Below, piece by piece: positions 56,001 to 64,000 of a DNA stretch of 64,000 nt; the stretch's first letter is position 1; the number at the start of each line of letters is the position of its first letter. Location: assembly GCF_900292015.1 (NCBI RefSeq), contig NZ_LR130759.1, positions 5,394,001-5,458,000 on the forward strand, in the 5' to 3' direction. The notes under the pieces were generated by a model. It saw only the letters and a program-made list of their open reading frames with translations, did no database searches and was not told the origin of the DNA. The stretch comes from Mycobacterium basiliense (GTDB lineage: Bacteria; Actinomycetota; Actinomycetes; Mycobacteriales; Mycobacteriaceae). The position numbers and the translations under genes were made by a program.

Positions 56001-56345
56001 GTGTTCCTGGACTGGCTGGTGGGGCTGGCATTCCCCTGTCAGCGGCCGTTCGGCCACCAAAACGGCGTCGATGAAACGCCGAAATGGCGGATCCTGCCGG
56101 ACCGGTTCGGCGCGGAGGCAAACTCGCCCGTCATGGACAAGAACGGCGGTGGCCCGCTGGGCATCACCGAATTGCTGTCGCGCGCCACGACAGTGGCCAG
56201 TTACCTCAAGGACGACTGGTTCCGCGATTGGGGCTCGCTGCAGCGGTTGACCCCCTACTACCCCGACGCGACGCCCGCACAACTACGGCTGGGCACGGTG
56301 ACTCGCAGCGGTTTGTGGAATCCCGGACCACTGCGGCGCGGCTAG
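53073..56345 (+). CDS. embC: Arabinosyltransferase EmbC
   Basis: A 1090-aa GT-C arabinosyltransferase (M. tuberculosis 1094). An N-terminal helix and lectin-like periplasmic part, then the catalytic acidic motif ANTSDDGYILTMARVSEHAG (~residues 290-310), a multi-helix core with FTPTKWTHHFGVFAG, and a periplasmic C-terminal carbohydrate-binding part (INGSRARLPFNLNPARTPVLG). It extends arabinan of lipoarabinomannan. ATG 53073 overlaps the aftA stop, so translation is coupled. Confidence 0.98.
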   Translation: MATETEPGTLKQLPSTSVSDAGAKYRIARLVAVVAGLLGTVLALATPVLPVDQTTAQLNWPQDNTFSSVEAPLIGYVATELNVSVPCQAAAGLAGPQNNGKTVLLSTVPKQAPNAVDRGLLIQRANDDLVLVVRNVPVVTAPLSEVLGPACQRLTFTAHADQVTAEFVGLKQGPRAERPGEPLRGERGGYDFRPQIVGVFTDLSGPTPPGLTFSATVDTRYSSSPTPLKMAAMILGLLTTAAALVALHILDTADGTRHRRILPPRWWSIGGLDTLVIAVLVWWHFVGANTSDDGYILTMARVSEHAGYMANYYRWFGTPEAPFGWYYDLLALWAHVSTSSIWMRLPTLAMALTCWWVISREVIPRLGHAVKQSRAAAWTAAGMFLAVWLPLDNGLRPEPIIALGILLTWCSVERAVATSRLLPVAIACIIGALTLFSGPTGIASIGALLVAIGPLLTILHRRYKQFGALPLLAPLLAAATVTAILIFRDQTFAGEAQASMLKRAVGPSLKWFDEHIRYERLFMASPDGSVARRFAVLALVLALAVVVAMSLRKGRIPGTAAGPSRRIMGITIISFLAMMFTPTKWTHHFGVFAGLAGSLGALAAVAVTAAALRSRRNRTVFAAVVLFVMALSFASVNGWWYVSNFGVPWSNSFPKWRWSLTTALLELSVVVLLVAAWFHFVATDNGSPRTRLGARLAGIVQSPLAIATWLLVIMEVVSLTQGMISQYPAWSVGRSNLQALTGKSCGLAEDVLVELDPDAGMLAPVRAPVADALGAALSEAFTPNGVPANVSADPVMERPGDRSFLDDDGLVTGTEAGTEGGTTAAPGINGSRARLPFNLNPARTPVLGSWRAGIQVPAMLRSGWYRLPSPEQMEKAPLIVVTAAGRFDPREVQLQWATDAQAASGHAGGSMEFGDVGAAPAWRNLRAPLSAIPKTATQVRLVADDQDLAPQHWIALTPPRIPQVQTLQQVVGSTDPVFLDWLVGLAFPCQRPFGHQNGVDETPKWRILPDRFGAEANSPVMDKNGGGPLGITELLSRATTVASYLKDDWFRDWGSLQRLTPYYPDATPAQLRLGTVTRSGLWNPGPLRRG

Positions 56346-56411
56346 CCTCCAATGCGGCACGGTCCACTCGGGGCCCCCAACAAACAGCGTCGCGTTGCCT
56401 ACGATGGGCAG

Positions 56412-57368
56412 ATGGCAGCCGGGCCAGCGGATACCTGTGCGCGACCTCCGCCGTGGTGGCGACGGACCACCATCACGGTCCCGGCCGCCCTGCTGACGAT
56501 CGCCGCCGTGATCGCGGTCATCGTGGTCTTGGTCCCGCGACCGGACAGTGCGCCAACCGGCCGGGGGTACGGCTCGCAGATCATCCTGCCGTTTCCTGGC
56601 CTGCAGGAGCCCGGCGAGGTAGCCGTCGACGCCGCCGGCGCCGTCTATGTCGCCGACCGTCGCAACGACCGGGTGCTGGTGTTGGCTGCGGGCAGCGACG
56701 CACCCACCGAGCTGCCCTTTCACGACCTCGACCTACCAATGGCGCTGGCCGTGGACACCGTGGGCGCTGTCTACGTAGCCGACCTTGGCACCGATGGCGT
56801 CGCGGGCCGCGACGATCGAGTGCAGAAGCTGCCCGCCGGGGCGACCGCGCCCACGGAGCTGCCGTTCCCCGATCTTTCGGTGCCGTCCGCCATCGCCGTC
56901 GACACGGCCGGCGCCGTGTACGTGGCGGAGCAGGGGAACAACCGGGTGCGCAAGCTGCCCCACGGGGCGGCGACACCGATCCAACTGCCGTTCACCGAAA
57001 TCGCCGTTCCTTCCGGCTTGGCCGTCGATGCGGCTGGCAACGTCTATCTGGCGACCTCCGCTGCCAACACCCACCGCCTCGGCCCCCACGATCCGGTGCG
57101 CAAGCTGGCCCCGGGAGCGGCCAAGCCCGCAAAACTATCTCTCACCGGCCAGCGGGTGGCGGTCGACGCGAGCGGCGCCATCTATGTCACCGACCCGGAC
57201 CGACGGGGTTACGCTCACGTGCTGAAATACGACGCCGGGGCCGGCGCACCCACCGAACTGCCGCTTGATGGCGTCCGCACGACAGACGGACTGGCGGTGG
57301 ATTCCGATGGCACGGTCTACGTCGTGGACGTAAGCAACGCCCGGGTGCTCAAGTTGCCGATCGAATGA
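56412..57368 (+). CDS. Membrane-anchored NHL beta-propeller protein between embC and embA
   Basis: About 318 residues. A cytoplasmic N-terminus with RPPPWWRRT, one membrane helix (VPAALLTIAAVIAVIVVLV, ~residues 25-43), then six NHL-type repeats such as GEVAVDAAGAVYVADRRNDR and GLAVDAAGNVYLATS, each followed by VLxLPxG-like strands. This resembles the extracellular sensor propeller of PknD without any kinase domain. ATG 56412 gives a sensible N-terminus; 56352 or 56403 are other in-frame starts. It interrupts the usual embC-embA junction. It is followed by a 195-bp gap holding the embA promoter region. Confidence 0.88.
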   Translation: MAAGPADTCARPPPWWRRTTITVPAALLTIAAVIAVIVVLVPRPDSAPTGRGYGSQIILPFPGLQEPGEVAVDAAGAVYVADRRNDRVLVLAAGSDAPTELPFHDLDLPMALAVDTVGAVYVADLGTDGVAGRDDRVQKLPAGATAPTELPFPDLSVPSAIAVDTAGAVYVAEQGNNRVRKLPHGAATPIQLPFTEIAVPSGLAVDAAGNVYLATSAANTHRLGPHDPVRKLAPGAAKPAKLSLTGQRVAVDASGAIYVTDPDRRGYAHVLKYDAGAGAPTELPLDGVRTTDGLAVDSDGTVYVVDVSNARVLKLPIE

Positions 57369-57563
57369 GTCAGCGGCAACTGCTCCGCGGGCACATGCGG
57401 TTTTCGCTTCCCACTTGCTTTCCGGCCAGCAGTGACATGGTCGCGGGCGCGTCGCACAAACGGTGACCGCACTTCCGGCGACGAGACCCTATCTCCCCCG
57501 ACTGGCCCCGGCGCGGCCCGGGGTCCGAAATGCGCTCAGGCGCGTCGCCTACCATCGACCCTC

Positions 57564-60500
57564 GTGCCCCTCGACGGTAATGAGCGATCCCACCGGATCG
57601 CCCGATTAGCAGCCGTCGTCCTGGGGATCGCCGGACTGCTCTTGTGCGCCTTGGTGCCCTTGCTGCCGGTCAAGCAGACGACGGCGACGATCCTGTGGCC
57701 TCAGGGCAATCCGGCGGAGGGCAATAACACCCAGATCACCCAGATCACCGCGCCGCTGGTGTCCGGGGCCCCGCGGGCATTGGATATCTCCATCCCGTGC
57801 TCGGCGATCGCCACCCTGCCCGCCGACGGCGGCCTGGTGCTGTCCACCCTGCCGGCCGGCGGCGTGGACACCGGCAAGCACGGACTGTTCGTGCGCGCCA
57901 ACAAGGATGCGGTTGTGGTCGCCTTCCGGGACACGGTGGCCACGGCCGCACCGCGGTCGGCGATTGCCGACGGCCGCTGCGACGTGCTGCACATCTGGGC
58001 CGACGCCACCGGCGCAGGCGCAGACTTCGTCGGAATTCCCGGCGCCGCGGGGACGCTGCCCCCCGAGAAGAAGCCTCAGATCGGTGGAATCTTCACCGAC
58101 CTGAAGGTCCCCGCTCAGCCCGGCCTATCCGCGCGCATCGACATCGACACCCGATTCATCACGACGCCGACGGCGACCAAGACGATCGTGATGGTGCTGG
58201 GCACGCTGGCCGTCCTGGGCGCCATCCTCGCCCTCACGGCCCTGGATCGCCTTAGCCGGGGCGGCGAGGCGCTGCGCAGCTGGCGCTCGCCGATCGCCTG
58301 GCTGGCCCGCTATCGCCCGCGGGTGCACCGGGCCACCTGCTGGCGCGTCGGCGCCGCGACCTGGCTCGCCGATGCCGGCGTCATCGCCACCCTGCTGCTC
58401 TGGCATGTCATCGGCGCCATCTCCTCCGACGACGGCTACAACCTGACCATCGCGCGGATCGCGCCGAATGCCGGCTACGTCGCCAACTACTACCGTTACT
58501 TCGGCACAACCGAGGCACCCTTCGACTGGTATCCGAGCCTGCTGGCCAAGCTGGCGTCCGAGAGCACGGCCGGCGTGTGGATGCGCCTGCCAGCCACGCT
58601 GGCCGGGATCGCCTGCTGGCTGATCATCAGCCGATGCGCGCTGCGGCGCCTGGGACCCGGGCGAGGAGGCCTGGCCGGCAACCCGGTGGCGGTATTCACC
58701 GCCGGGGCGGTATTCCTGGCCGCCTGGCTACCGTTCAACAACGGACTGCGGCCGGAGCCGCTGATCGCGCTGGGCGTGCTGGTGACCTGGATGTTGGTGG
58801 AACGCGCGATCGGGCTGGGCCGACTGGCTCCCGCTGCGGTTGCCATCTTCGTGGCCATGCTGACCGCGACACTGGCGCCGCAAGGACTGATCGCCGTCGC
58901 CGCACTGCTTACCGGCGCCAAGGCCATCGCCCAGGCGATTCAGCGTCGCCGGGCCGCGGACGGGCTGCTGGCGCCATTGGCGACACTGGCCGCGTCGTTG
59001 TCGCTGATCGCGGTGGTGGTGTTCCGCGACCAGACGCTGGCCACGGTCGCCGAGTCGGCACGTATCAAGTACAAGGTCGGTCCGACGATCGCCTGGTATC
59101 AGGACTTCCTGCGGTACTACTTCCTGACCGTGGAGAGCAACGCCGAAGGGTCGATGGCGAGGCGGTTCGCGGTGCTGGTGCTGCTGCTCTGCATGTTCGG
59201 GATGCTGTTCGTGTTGCTGCGCCGCGGCCGGGTGTCGGGGGTGGCCAGCGGCCCCGCCTGGCGGCTGATCGGGAGCACCGCCATTGGGCTGCTGCTGCTG
59301 ACGTTCACCCCCACAAAATGGGCCATCCAGTTCGGCGCGTTCGCCGGATTGGCCGGCGCCCTGGGGGCGCTGACCGCGTTCACCGTGTCCCGAATCGGCC
59401 TGCACAGTCGACGCAACCTGGCGCTGTACGTCACCGCCCTGCTGTTCGTGCTGGCGTGGGCCACATCCGGCATCAACGGGTGGTTCTACGTGGGCAACTA
59501 TGGGGTGCCGTGGTACGACATTCAGCCCGTCATCGCCAGTCACCCGGTGACGTCGATGTTCCTGACGTTGTCGATCCTGACCGGGCTGCTGTCCGCTTGG
59601 TACCACTTCCGGATGGACTACGCCGGGCACACCGAGGTCAAAGACAATCGGCGCAACCGAGTGCTGGCCTCCACCCCACTGCTGGTGGTGGCCGTCATCA
59701 TGGTGCTGGGCGAAGTCGGTTCGCTGGCCAAGGGCGCGGTGTTTCGCTACCCGCTGTACACCACCGCGAAGGCCAACCTGGCCGCGCTGACGTCCGAGCT
59801 GTCACCGACCAGCTGCGCCATGGCCGACGATGTGCTGGCCGAGCCGGATCCCAATGCCGGCATGCTGCAGCCACTTCCGGGCCAGACATTCGGGCCGGAC
59901 GGCCCGCTCGGGGGCATCAATCCCGTCGGCTTCAAACCCGGGGGCGTGGGCGAGGATCTCAAGTCCGACCCGGTGGTCAGCAAGCCCGGCGTGGTCAATT
60001 CCGACGCCTCCCCCAACAAACCCAATGCCGCCATCACCGACTCGGCGGGTACCGCTGGCGGACGGGGCCCGGCCGGTGTGAACGGGTCGCACGCGGCGCT
60101 GCCCTTCGGCCTGGATCCGGCGCGCACGCCCGTGATGGGCAGCTATGGCGAGAACTCGTTAGCCGCAACCGCGACGTCGGCCTGGTATCAGCTGCCCACC
60201 GATTGGCAAGCCGACACCGCAGATCGGCCGCTGGTGGTGGTTACCGCGGCGGGCGCGATCTGGTCCTACAAAGAAGACGGTGACTTCGTGTACGGCCAGT
60301 CGCTGAAGCTGCAGTGGGGCGTGACCCGACCCGACGGCACCACCCAGCCACTCGGCCAGGTGTTCCCGATCGATATCGGGCCCCAGCCGGCGTGGCGCAA
60401 CCTGCGGTTCCCGTTGGCCTGGGCGCCGCCCGAGGCCAACGTCGCACGCATCGTCGCCTACGACCCAAACCTGAGCCCCGAACAATGGTTCGCGTTCACG

Positions 60501-60914
60501 CCACCGCGGGTTCCGGTGCTGGAGACCTTGCAACAGCTGGTCGGGTCGCAAACCCCGGTGCTGATGGACATCGCTACCGCGTCCAGCTTCCCGTGTCAGC
60601 GACCGTTCGCCGAACACCTCGGTGTCGCCGAACTTCCGCAGTATCGGATCCTGCCCGATCACAAGCAGACCGCGGTGTCGTCGAACCTGTGGCAGTCCGC
60701 CCAAAACGGTGGGCCGTTCCTGTTCACCCAGGGTCTGCTGCGAACGTCGACCATCGCGACGTATTTGCGGGGCGACTGGCATCGCGACTGGGGATCGGTC
60801 GAACAGTATTACCGGCTGGTGCCGGCCGACCAGGCGCCCAACGCCGTCATCGAAGAGGGTGTGATTACGGTGCCCGGCTGGAGTCGACAAGGACCGATTA
60901 GGGCCCTGCCATGA
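57564..60914 (+). CDS. embA: Arabinosyltransferase EmbA
   Basis: A 1116-aa protein (M. tuberculosis 1094). It starts at GTG 57564 with the conserved [18 protein letters not shown]; the longer open frame upstream is not family-like. Catalytic motif [20 protein letters not shown], core [18 protein letters not shown], and C-terminal [19 protein letters not shown] plus [12 protein letters not shown]. With EmbB it forms the arabinosyltransferase that makes the branched arabinan termini of arabinogalactan. The stop overlaps embB (ATGA at 60911). Confidence 0.98.
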   Translation: MPLDGNERSHRIARLAAVVLGIAGLLLCALVPLLPVKQTTATILWPQGNPAEGNNTQITQITAPLVSGAPRALDISIPCSAIATLPADGGLVLSTLPAGGVDTGKHGLFVRANKDAVVVAFRDTVATAAPRSAIADGRCDVLHIWADATGAGADFVGIPGAAGTLPPEKKPQIGGIFTDLKVPAQPGLSARIDIDTRFITTPTATKTIVMVLGTLAVLGAILALTALDRLSRGGEALRSWRSPIAWLARYRPRVHRATCWRVGAATWLADAGVIATLLLWHVIGAISSDDGYNLTIARIAPNAGYVANYYRYFGTTEAPFDWYPSLLAKLASESTAGVWMRLPATLAGIACWLIISRCALRRLGPGRGGLAGNPVAVFTAGAVFLAAWLPFNNGLRPEPLIALGVLVTWMLVERAIGLGRLAPAAVAIFVAMLTATLAPQGLIAVAALLTGAKAIAQAIQRRRAADGLLAPLATLAASLSLIAVVVFRDQTLATVAESARIKYKVGPTIAWYQDFLRYYFLTVESNAEGSMARRFAVLVLLLCMFGMLFVLLRRGRVSGVASGPAWRLIGSTAIGLLLLTFTPTKWAIQFGAFAGLAGALGALTAFTVSRIGLHSRRNLALYVTALLFVLAWATSGINGWFYVGNYGVPWYDIQPVIASHPVTSMFLTLSILTGLLSAWYHFRMDYAGHTEVKDNRRNRVLASTPLLVVAVIMVLGEVGSLAKGAVFRYPLYTTAKANLAALTSELSPTSCAMADDVLAEPDPNAGMLQPLPGQTFGPDGPLGGINPVGFKPGGVGEDLKSDPVVSKPGVVNSDASPNKPNAAITDSAGTAGGRGPAGVNGSHAALPFGLDPARTPVMGSYGENSLAATATSAWYQLPTDWQADTADRPLVVVTAAGAIWSYKEDGDFVYGQSLKLQWGVTRPDGTTQPLGQVFPIDIGPQPAWRNLRFPLAWAPPEANVARIVAYDPNLSPEQWFAFTPPRVPVLETLQQLVGSQTPVLMDIATASSFPCQRPFAEHLGVAELPQYRILPDHKQTAVSSNLWQSAQNGGPFLFTQGLLRTSTIATYLRGDWHRDWGSVEQYYRLVPADQAPNAVIEEGVITVPGWSRQGPIRALP

Positions 60915-63900
60915 GCGTCATGAACGAAAACGAGCAGGTCACTTCCGCGGTACCGACGCGGGGCCGCAACGACGTGCGGGTGACGCGGTGGATGGCGACG
61001 ATCGCGGGCCTGATCGGCTTCTTGCTGTCGATAGCGACACCGCTGCTACCCGTCGTGCAGACCACCGCGATGCTCAACTGGCCGCAAAACGGGCAGCTGG
61101 GCAGCGTGACGGCGCCGTTGATCTCGCTGACGCCGGTCGATCTGACGGCCACGGTGCCGTGCAGCGTGATCCGCGACATGCCCGCCAAGGGCGGGGTGGT
61201 GCTGGGCACCGCGCCCAAGCAAGGCAAAGACGCCAACCTACAGGCGTTGTTCGTCGTGGTCAGCAGCCAACGGGTGGATGTGACCGATCGCAACGTGGTG
61301 ATCTTGTCGGTACCACGCGACCAGGTGGTCGGCGGCGCGAATGCGCCGGGATGTTCAACCATCGAGATCAGCTCCACCCATGCCGGCACCTTCGCCACCT
61401 TCGTCGGCCTCAAGGACCCATCCGGCGCCCCGCTGCGCAGTGGCTATCCGGATCCGAACCTGCGTCCGCAGATTGTCGGGGTGTTCACCGACCTGTCCGG
61501 GCCGGCACCGGACGGATTGCGGCTCTCGGCGACCATCGATACCCGGTTCTCCACCACCCCGACGACGCTGAAGTTGTTGGCGATCATCGGCGCGATCGTG
61601 GCCACCACCGTCTCGCTGATCGCGCTGTGGCGCCTCGACCAGCTCGATGGCCGCGGCTCGATGACGCAGCACCTCCTCAGGCCGTTCCGGTCTGCATCGT
61701 CGCCGGCCCGCCGCATGCGCCGCCTGATCCCGGCCAACTGGCGCACCTTCACCCTGGTCGACGCCGTGGTGATCTTCGCCTTCCTGCTCTGGCATGTCAT
61801 TGGGGCCAACTCCTCCGACGACGGCTACATCCTGGGCATGGCGCGCGTGGCCGACCACGCGGGCTACATGTCCAACTACTTCCGCTGGTTCGGCAGCCCC
61901 GAGGACCCGTTCGGCTGGTATTACAACCTGCTGGCGCTGATGACTCACGTCAGCGACGCCAGCATCTGGATGCGGCTGCCGGACCTGTTCGCCGCGCTGG
62001 TGTGCTGGTTGCTGTTGTCCCGTGAGGTGCTGCCCAGGCTGGGGCCGGCCGTGACGGCCAGCAAACCCGCGAACTGGGCCGCGGCGATGGTCCTGCTGAC
62101 CGCGTGGATGCCGTTCAACAACGGCCTGCGCCCGGAGGGCATCATCGCGCTGGGCTCGCTGGTTACCTACGTACTCATCGAGCGGTCGATGCGTTACGGG
62201 CGGTTGACGCCGGCGGCGCTGGCGATCATCGCCGCCGCGTTTACGTTGGGCGTCCAACCCACCGGCCTGATCGCGGTGGCCGCGCTGGTCGCCGGCGGCC
62301 GTCCCATCCTGCGGATCCTGGTCAAACGCCGACGCCAGGTCGGCACGTTGCCGTTGCTGTCCCCGATGCTGGCCGCCGGCACCATCATCCTGACCGTGGT
62401 GTTCGCCGACCAAACACTGTCCACCGTGTTCGAAGCGACCCGGGTTCGGGGCAAGATCGGCCCCAGCCAGGCCTGGTACACCGAGAACCTGCGCTACTAC
62501 TACCTCATCCTGCCCACCGTCGACGGCTCGCTTTCCCGTAGGTTCGGCTTCCTGATCACCGCCCTGTGCTTGTTCACCGCGGTGTTCATCATGTTGCGGC
62601 GCAAGCGGATTCCCGGCGTGGCCCGGGGGCCGGCGTGGCGGCTGATGGGCGTCATCTTCGGCACCATGTTCTTCCTGATGTTCACCCCCACCAAATGGGT
62701 GCACCATTTCGGGCTGTTCGCCGCCGTGGGCGCGGCGATGGCCGCGCTGACGACGGTGCTGGTATCGCCAGCCGTGCTGCGCTGGTCGCGCAATCGGATG
62801 GCGTTTTTGGCGGCGCTGTTCTTCTTGCTGGCGTTGTGCTGGGCCACCACCAATGGCTGGTGGTACGTGTCCAGTTACGGAGTCCCGTTCAACAGCACCA
62901 TGCCGAAGATCGCCGGCATTACAGTCAGCACAATATTTTTCGCTCTGTTCGCGATCTCCCTGCTGTATGCGTCGTGGTTGCACTTCGCCCCGCGCGGCAG
63001 CGGGGAGGGGCGCGTGACCACAGCGCTGACCACGGCGCCGGTAGCAATTGCCGCCGGCTTCATGGCGCTGGTGTTCGTCGCGTCGATGGGTATCGGGATC
63101 GTCAGGCAATACCCCACCTATTCCAATGGCTGGTCCAACCTGCGGGCATTCGTGGGCGGCTGCGGTCTGGCCGACGACGTGCTGGTCGAGCCGGACACCA
63201 ATGCGGGCTTCATGACACCGCTGCCCGGCCACTACAGTCCGCTGGGTCCCTTGGGCGGGGTCAGCCCGGTCGGCTTCACATCCAACGGCGTGCCGGAGCA
63301 CACCGTCGCGGAGGCGATCGTGATGAAGCCGAATCAGCCTGGCACCGACTACGACTGGGATCAGCCCACCAAGCTGACGACCCCGGGTATCAACGGGTCC
63401 ACCGTGCCGTTGCCGTACCAGTTGGATCCGGCGAGGGTTCCGCTGGCCGGCACGTACACCACCGGGGCGCAGCAGCAGAGCACGCTCACGTCGGCGTGGT
63501 ATCAACTGCCCAAGCCGGACGACGGGCATCCGTTGGTGGTGATCACCGCCGCCGGCAAGATCGCCGGAAACAGCGTCCTGCACGGCTATACCCCGGGGCA
63601 AACCGTGGTCCTCGAGTACGCCAGACCGGGCCCCGGCCCGCTGGTGCCCGCAGGACGGATGGTGCCCGATGATCTGTTCGGGGAGCAGCCCAAAGCGTGG
63701 CGCAATCTGCGCTTTGCCCGTGACAAGATGCCCGCCGACGCGGTCGCGGTCCGGGTGGTGGCCGAAGACTTGTCGTTGACGCCGGAAGACTGGATCGCCA
63801 TCACCCCGCCACGGGTGCCGGACCTGCGCTCGTTGCAGGAATACGTCGGGTCGACACAACCGGTGCTGCTGGACTGGGCGGTCGGGCTGGCGTTCCCGTG

Positions 63901-64000
63901 CCAGCAACCGATGTTGCACGTCAACGGCGTGACCGAGATCCCGAAGTTCCGCATTACGCCGGACTACAACGCCAAGAAGTTGGACACCGACACCTGGGAA
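60911..64000 (+). CDS. embB: Arabinosyltransferase EmbB (3' end outside window)
   Basis: 1030 codons are visible from ATG 60911, and the frame is still open at the window end (...KKLDTDTWE). Catalytic motif [20 protein letters not shown], with Asp303-Asp304 and Met310. Met310 corresponds to M. tuberculosis Met306, the main ethambutol-resistance site, and is the wild-type residue. Also [17 protein letters not shown] and the C-terminal [21 protein letters not shown]. It is the target of ethambutol and partner of EmbA. The N-terminus ([20 protein letters not shown]) differs in sequence and length from that of M. tuberculosis. Confidence 0.98.
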   Translation, partial: MSVMNENEQVTSAVPTRGRNDVRVTRWMATIAGLIGFLLSIATPLLPVVQTTAMLNWPQNGQLGSVTAPLISLTPVDLTATVPCSVIRDMPAKGGVVLGTAPKQGKDANLQALFVVVSSQRVDVTDRNVVILSVPRDQVVGGANAPGCSTIEISSTHAGTFATFVGLKDPSGAPLRSGYPDPNLRPQIVGVFTDLSGPAPDGLRLSATIDTRFSTTPTTLKLLAIIGAIVATTVSLIALWRLDQLDGRGSMTQHLLRPFRSASSPARRMRRLIPANWRTFTLVDAVVIFAFLLWHVIGANSSDDGYILGMARVADHAGYMSNYFRWFGSPEDPFGWYYNLLALMTHVSDASIWMRLPDLFAALVCWLLLSREVLPRLGPAVTASKPANWAAAMVLLTAWMPFNNGLRPEGIIALGSLVTYVLIERSMRYGRLTPAALAIIAAAFTLGVQPTGLIAVAALVAGGRPILRILVKRRRQVGTLPLLSPMLAAGTIILTVVFADQTLSTVFEATRVRGKIGPSQAWYTENLRYYYLILPTVDGSLSRRFGFLITALCLFTAVFIMLRRKRIPGVARGPAWRLMGVIFGTMFFLMFTPTKWVHHFGLFAAVGAAMAALTTVLVSPAVLRWSRNRMAFLAALFFLLALCWATTNGWWYVSSYGVPFNSTMPKIAGITVSTIFFALFAISLLYASWLHFAPRGSGEGRVTTALTTAPVAIAAGFMALVFVASMGIGIVRQYPTYSNGWSNLRAFVGGCGLADDVLVEPDTNAGFMTPLPGHYSPLGPLGGVSPVGFTSNGVPEHTVAEAIVMKPNQPGTDYDWDQPTKLTTPGINGSTVPLPYQLDPARVPLAGTYTTGAQQQSTLTSAWYQLPKPDDGHPLVVITAAGKIAGNSVLHGYTPGQTVVLEYARPGPGPLVPAGRMVPDDLFGEQPKAWRNLRFARDKMPADAVAVRVVAEDLSLTPEDWIAITPPRVPDLRSLQEYVGSTQPVLLDWAVGLAFPCQQPMLHVNGVTEIPKFRITPDYNAKKLDTDTWE

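Overview
The window is from a slow-growing Mycobacterium other than the M. tuberculosis laboratory type. It is high-GC and carries three PE_PGRS genes, lpqH, tcrXY, a 53-bp MIRU-type tandem repeat, and the arabinogalactan block from the galactan ABC exporter and glfT1 through dprE1-dprE2-aftA to embC-embA-embB. Gene order follows the M. tuberculosis Rv3761-Rv3795 neighbourhood with several rearrangements and insertions. The exact species cannot be read from the sequence. All family assignments are by reading and memory; no database was searched.

0-4 kb: a compact operon with overlapping start/stop codons. It encodes the end of an aminoglycoside-phosphotransferase-like kinase, a short-chain dehydrogenase, an acyl-CoA dehydrogenase, a TetR regulator and a quinone oxidoreductase. 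4-9 kb: an alkylsulfatase-like hydrolase, lpqH and the TcrXY two-component system. 9-18.3 kb: small membrane proteins, a GH25-like protein interrupted by a stop codon, two PE_PGRS genes, a PPM1-type methyltransferase, a SnoaL-like protein, a second kinase-like gene and a TrkA-C membrane protein. 18.3-25.5 kb: three tRNA genes (Arg-ACG, Ser-GCU, Ser-UGA), hisC2/pat, echA21, MIRU copies in front of lipE, an oxidoreductase and a PLP-fold protein lacking its lysine.

25.6-30.8 kb: Rv3779-like GT-C glycosyltransferase, proteasome activator bpa, then the tightly coupled wzt-glfT1-wzm set that starts and exports galactan. 47.9-64 kb: GreA-like factor, GtrA, dprE1, dprE2, aftA, embC, an inserted NHL-propeller gene, embA and embB (cut by the window end). 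These genes make decaprenyl-phosphoryl-arabinose and build the arabinan of arabinogalactan and lipoarabinomannan.

Between these two cell-wall blocks, where M. tuberculosis has Rv3784-Rv3787c, lies an accessory island of about 17 kb (30.9-47.8 kb). It has an orphan periplasmic binding protein, a PE_PGRS gene, a LuxR-type two-component pair, a methyltransferase, a 26-codon ORF, a P450, and a 41-aa cysteine-free peptide with a double-glycine leader next to a class II lanthipeptide synthetase (LanM). It continues with a three-part MauE/thioredoxin/secreted Cys-rich fusion, a divergent FolE-QueD-like pair and an NfeD-flotillin pair. A 47-bp element with an 18-bp palindrome occurs in front of both the 26-codon ORF and the MauE fusion gene, suggesting that parts of the island are co-regulated. 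This island is the best candidate for a previously undescribed peptide-modification system.
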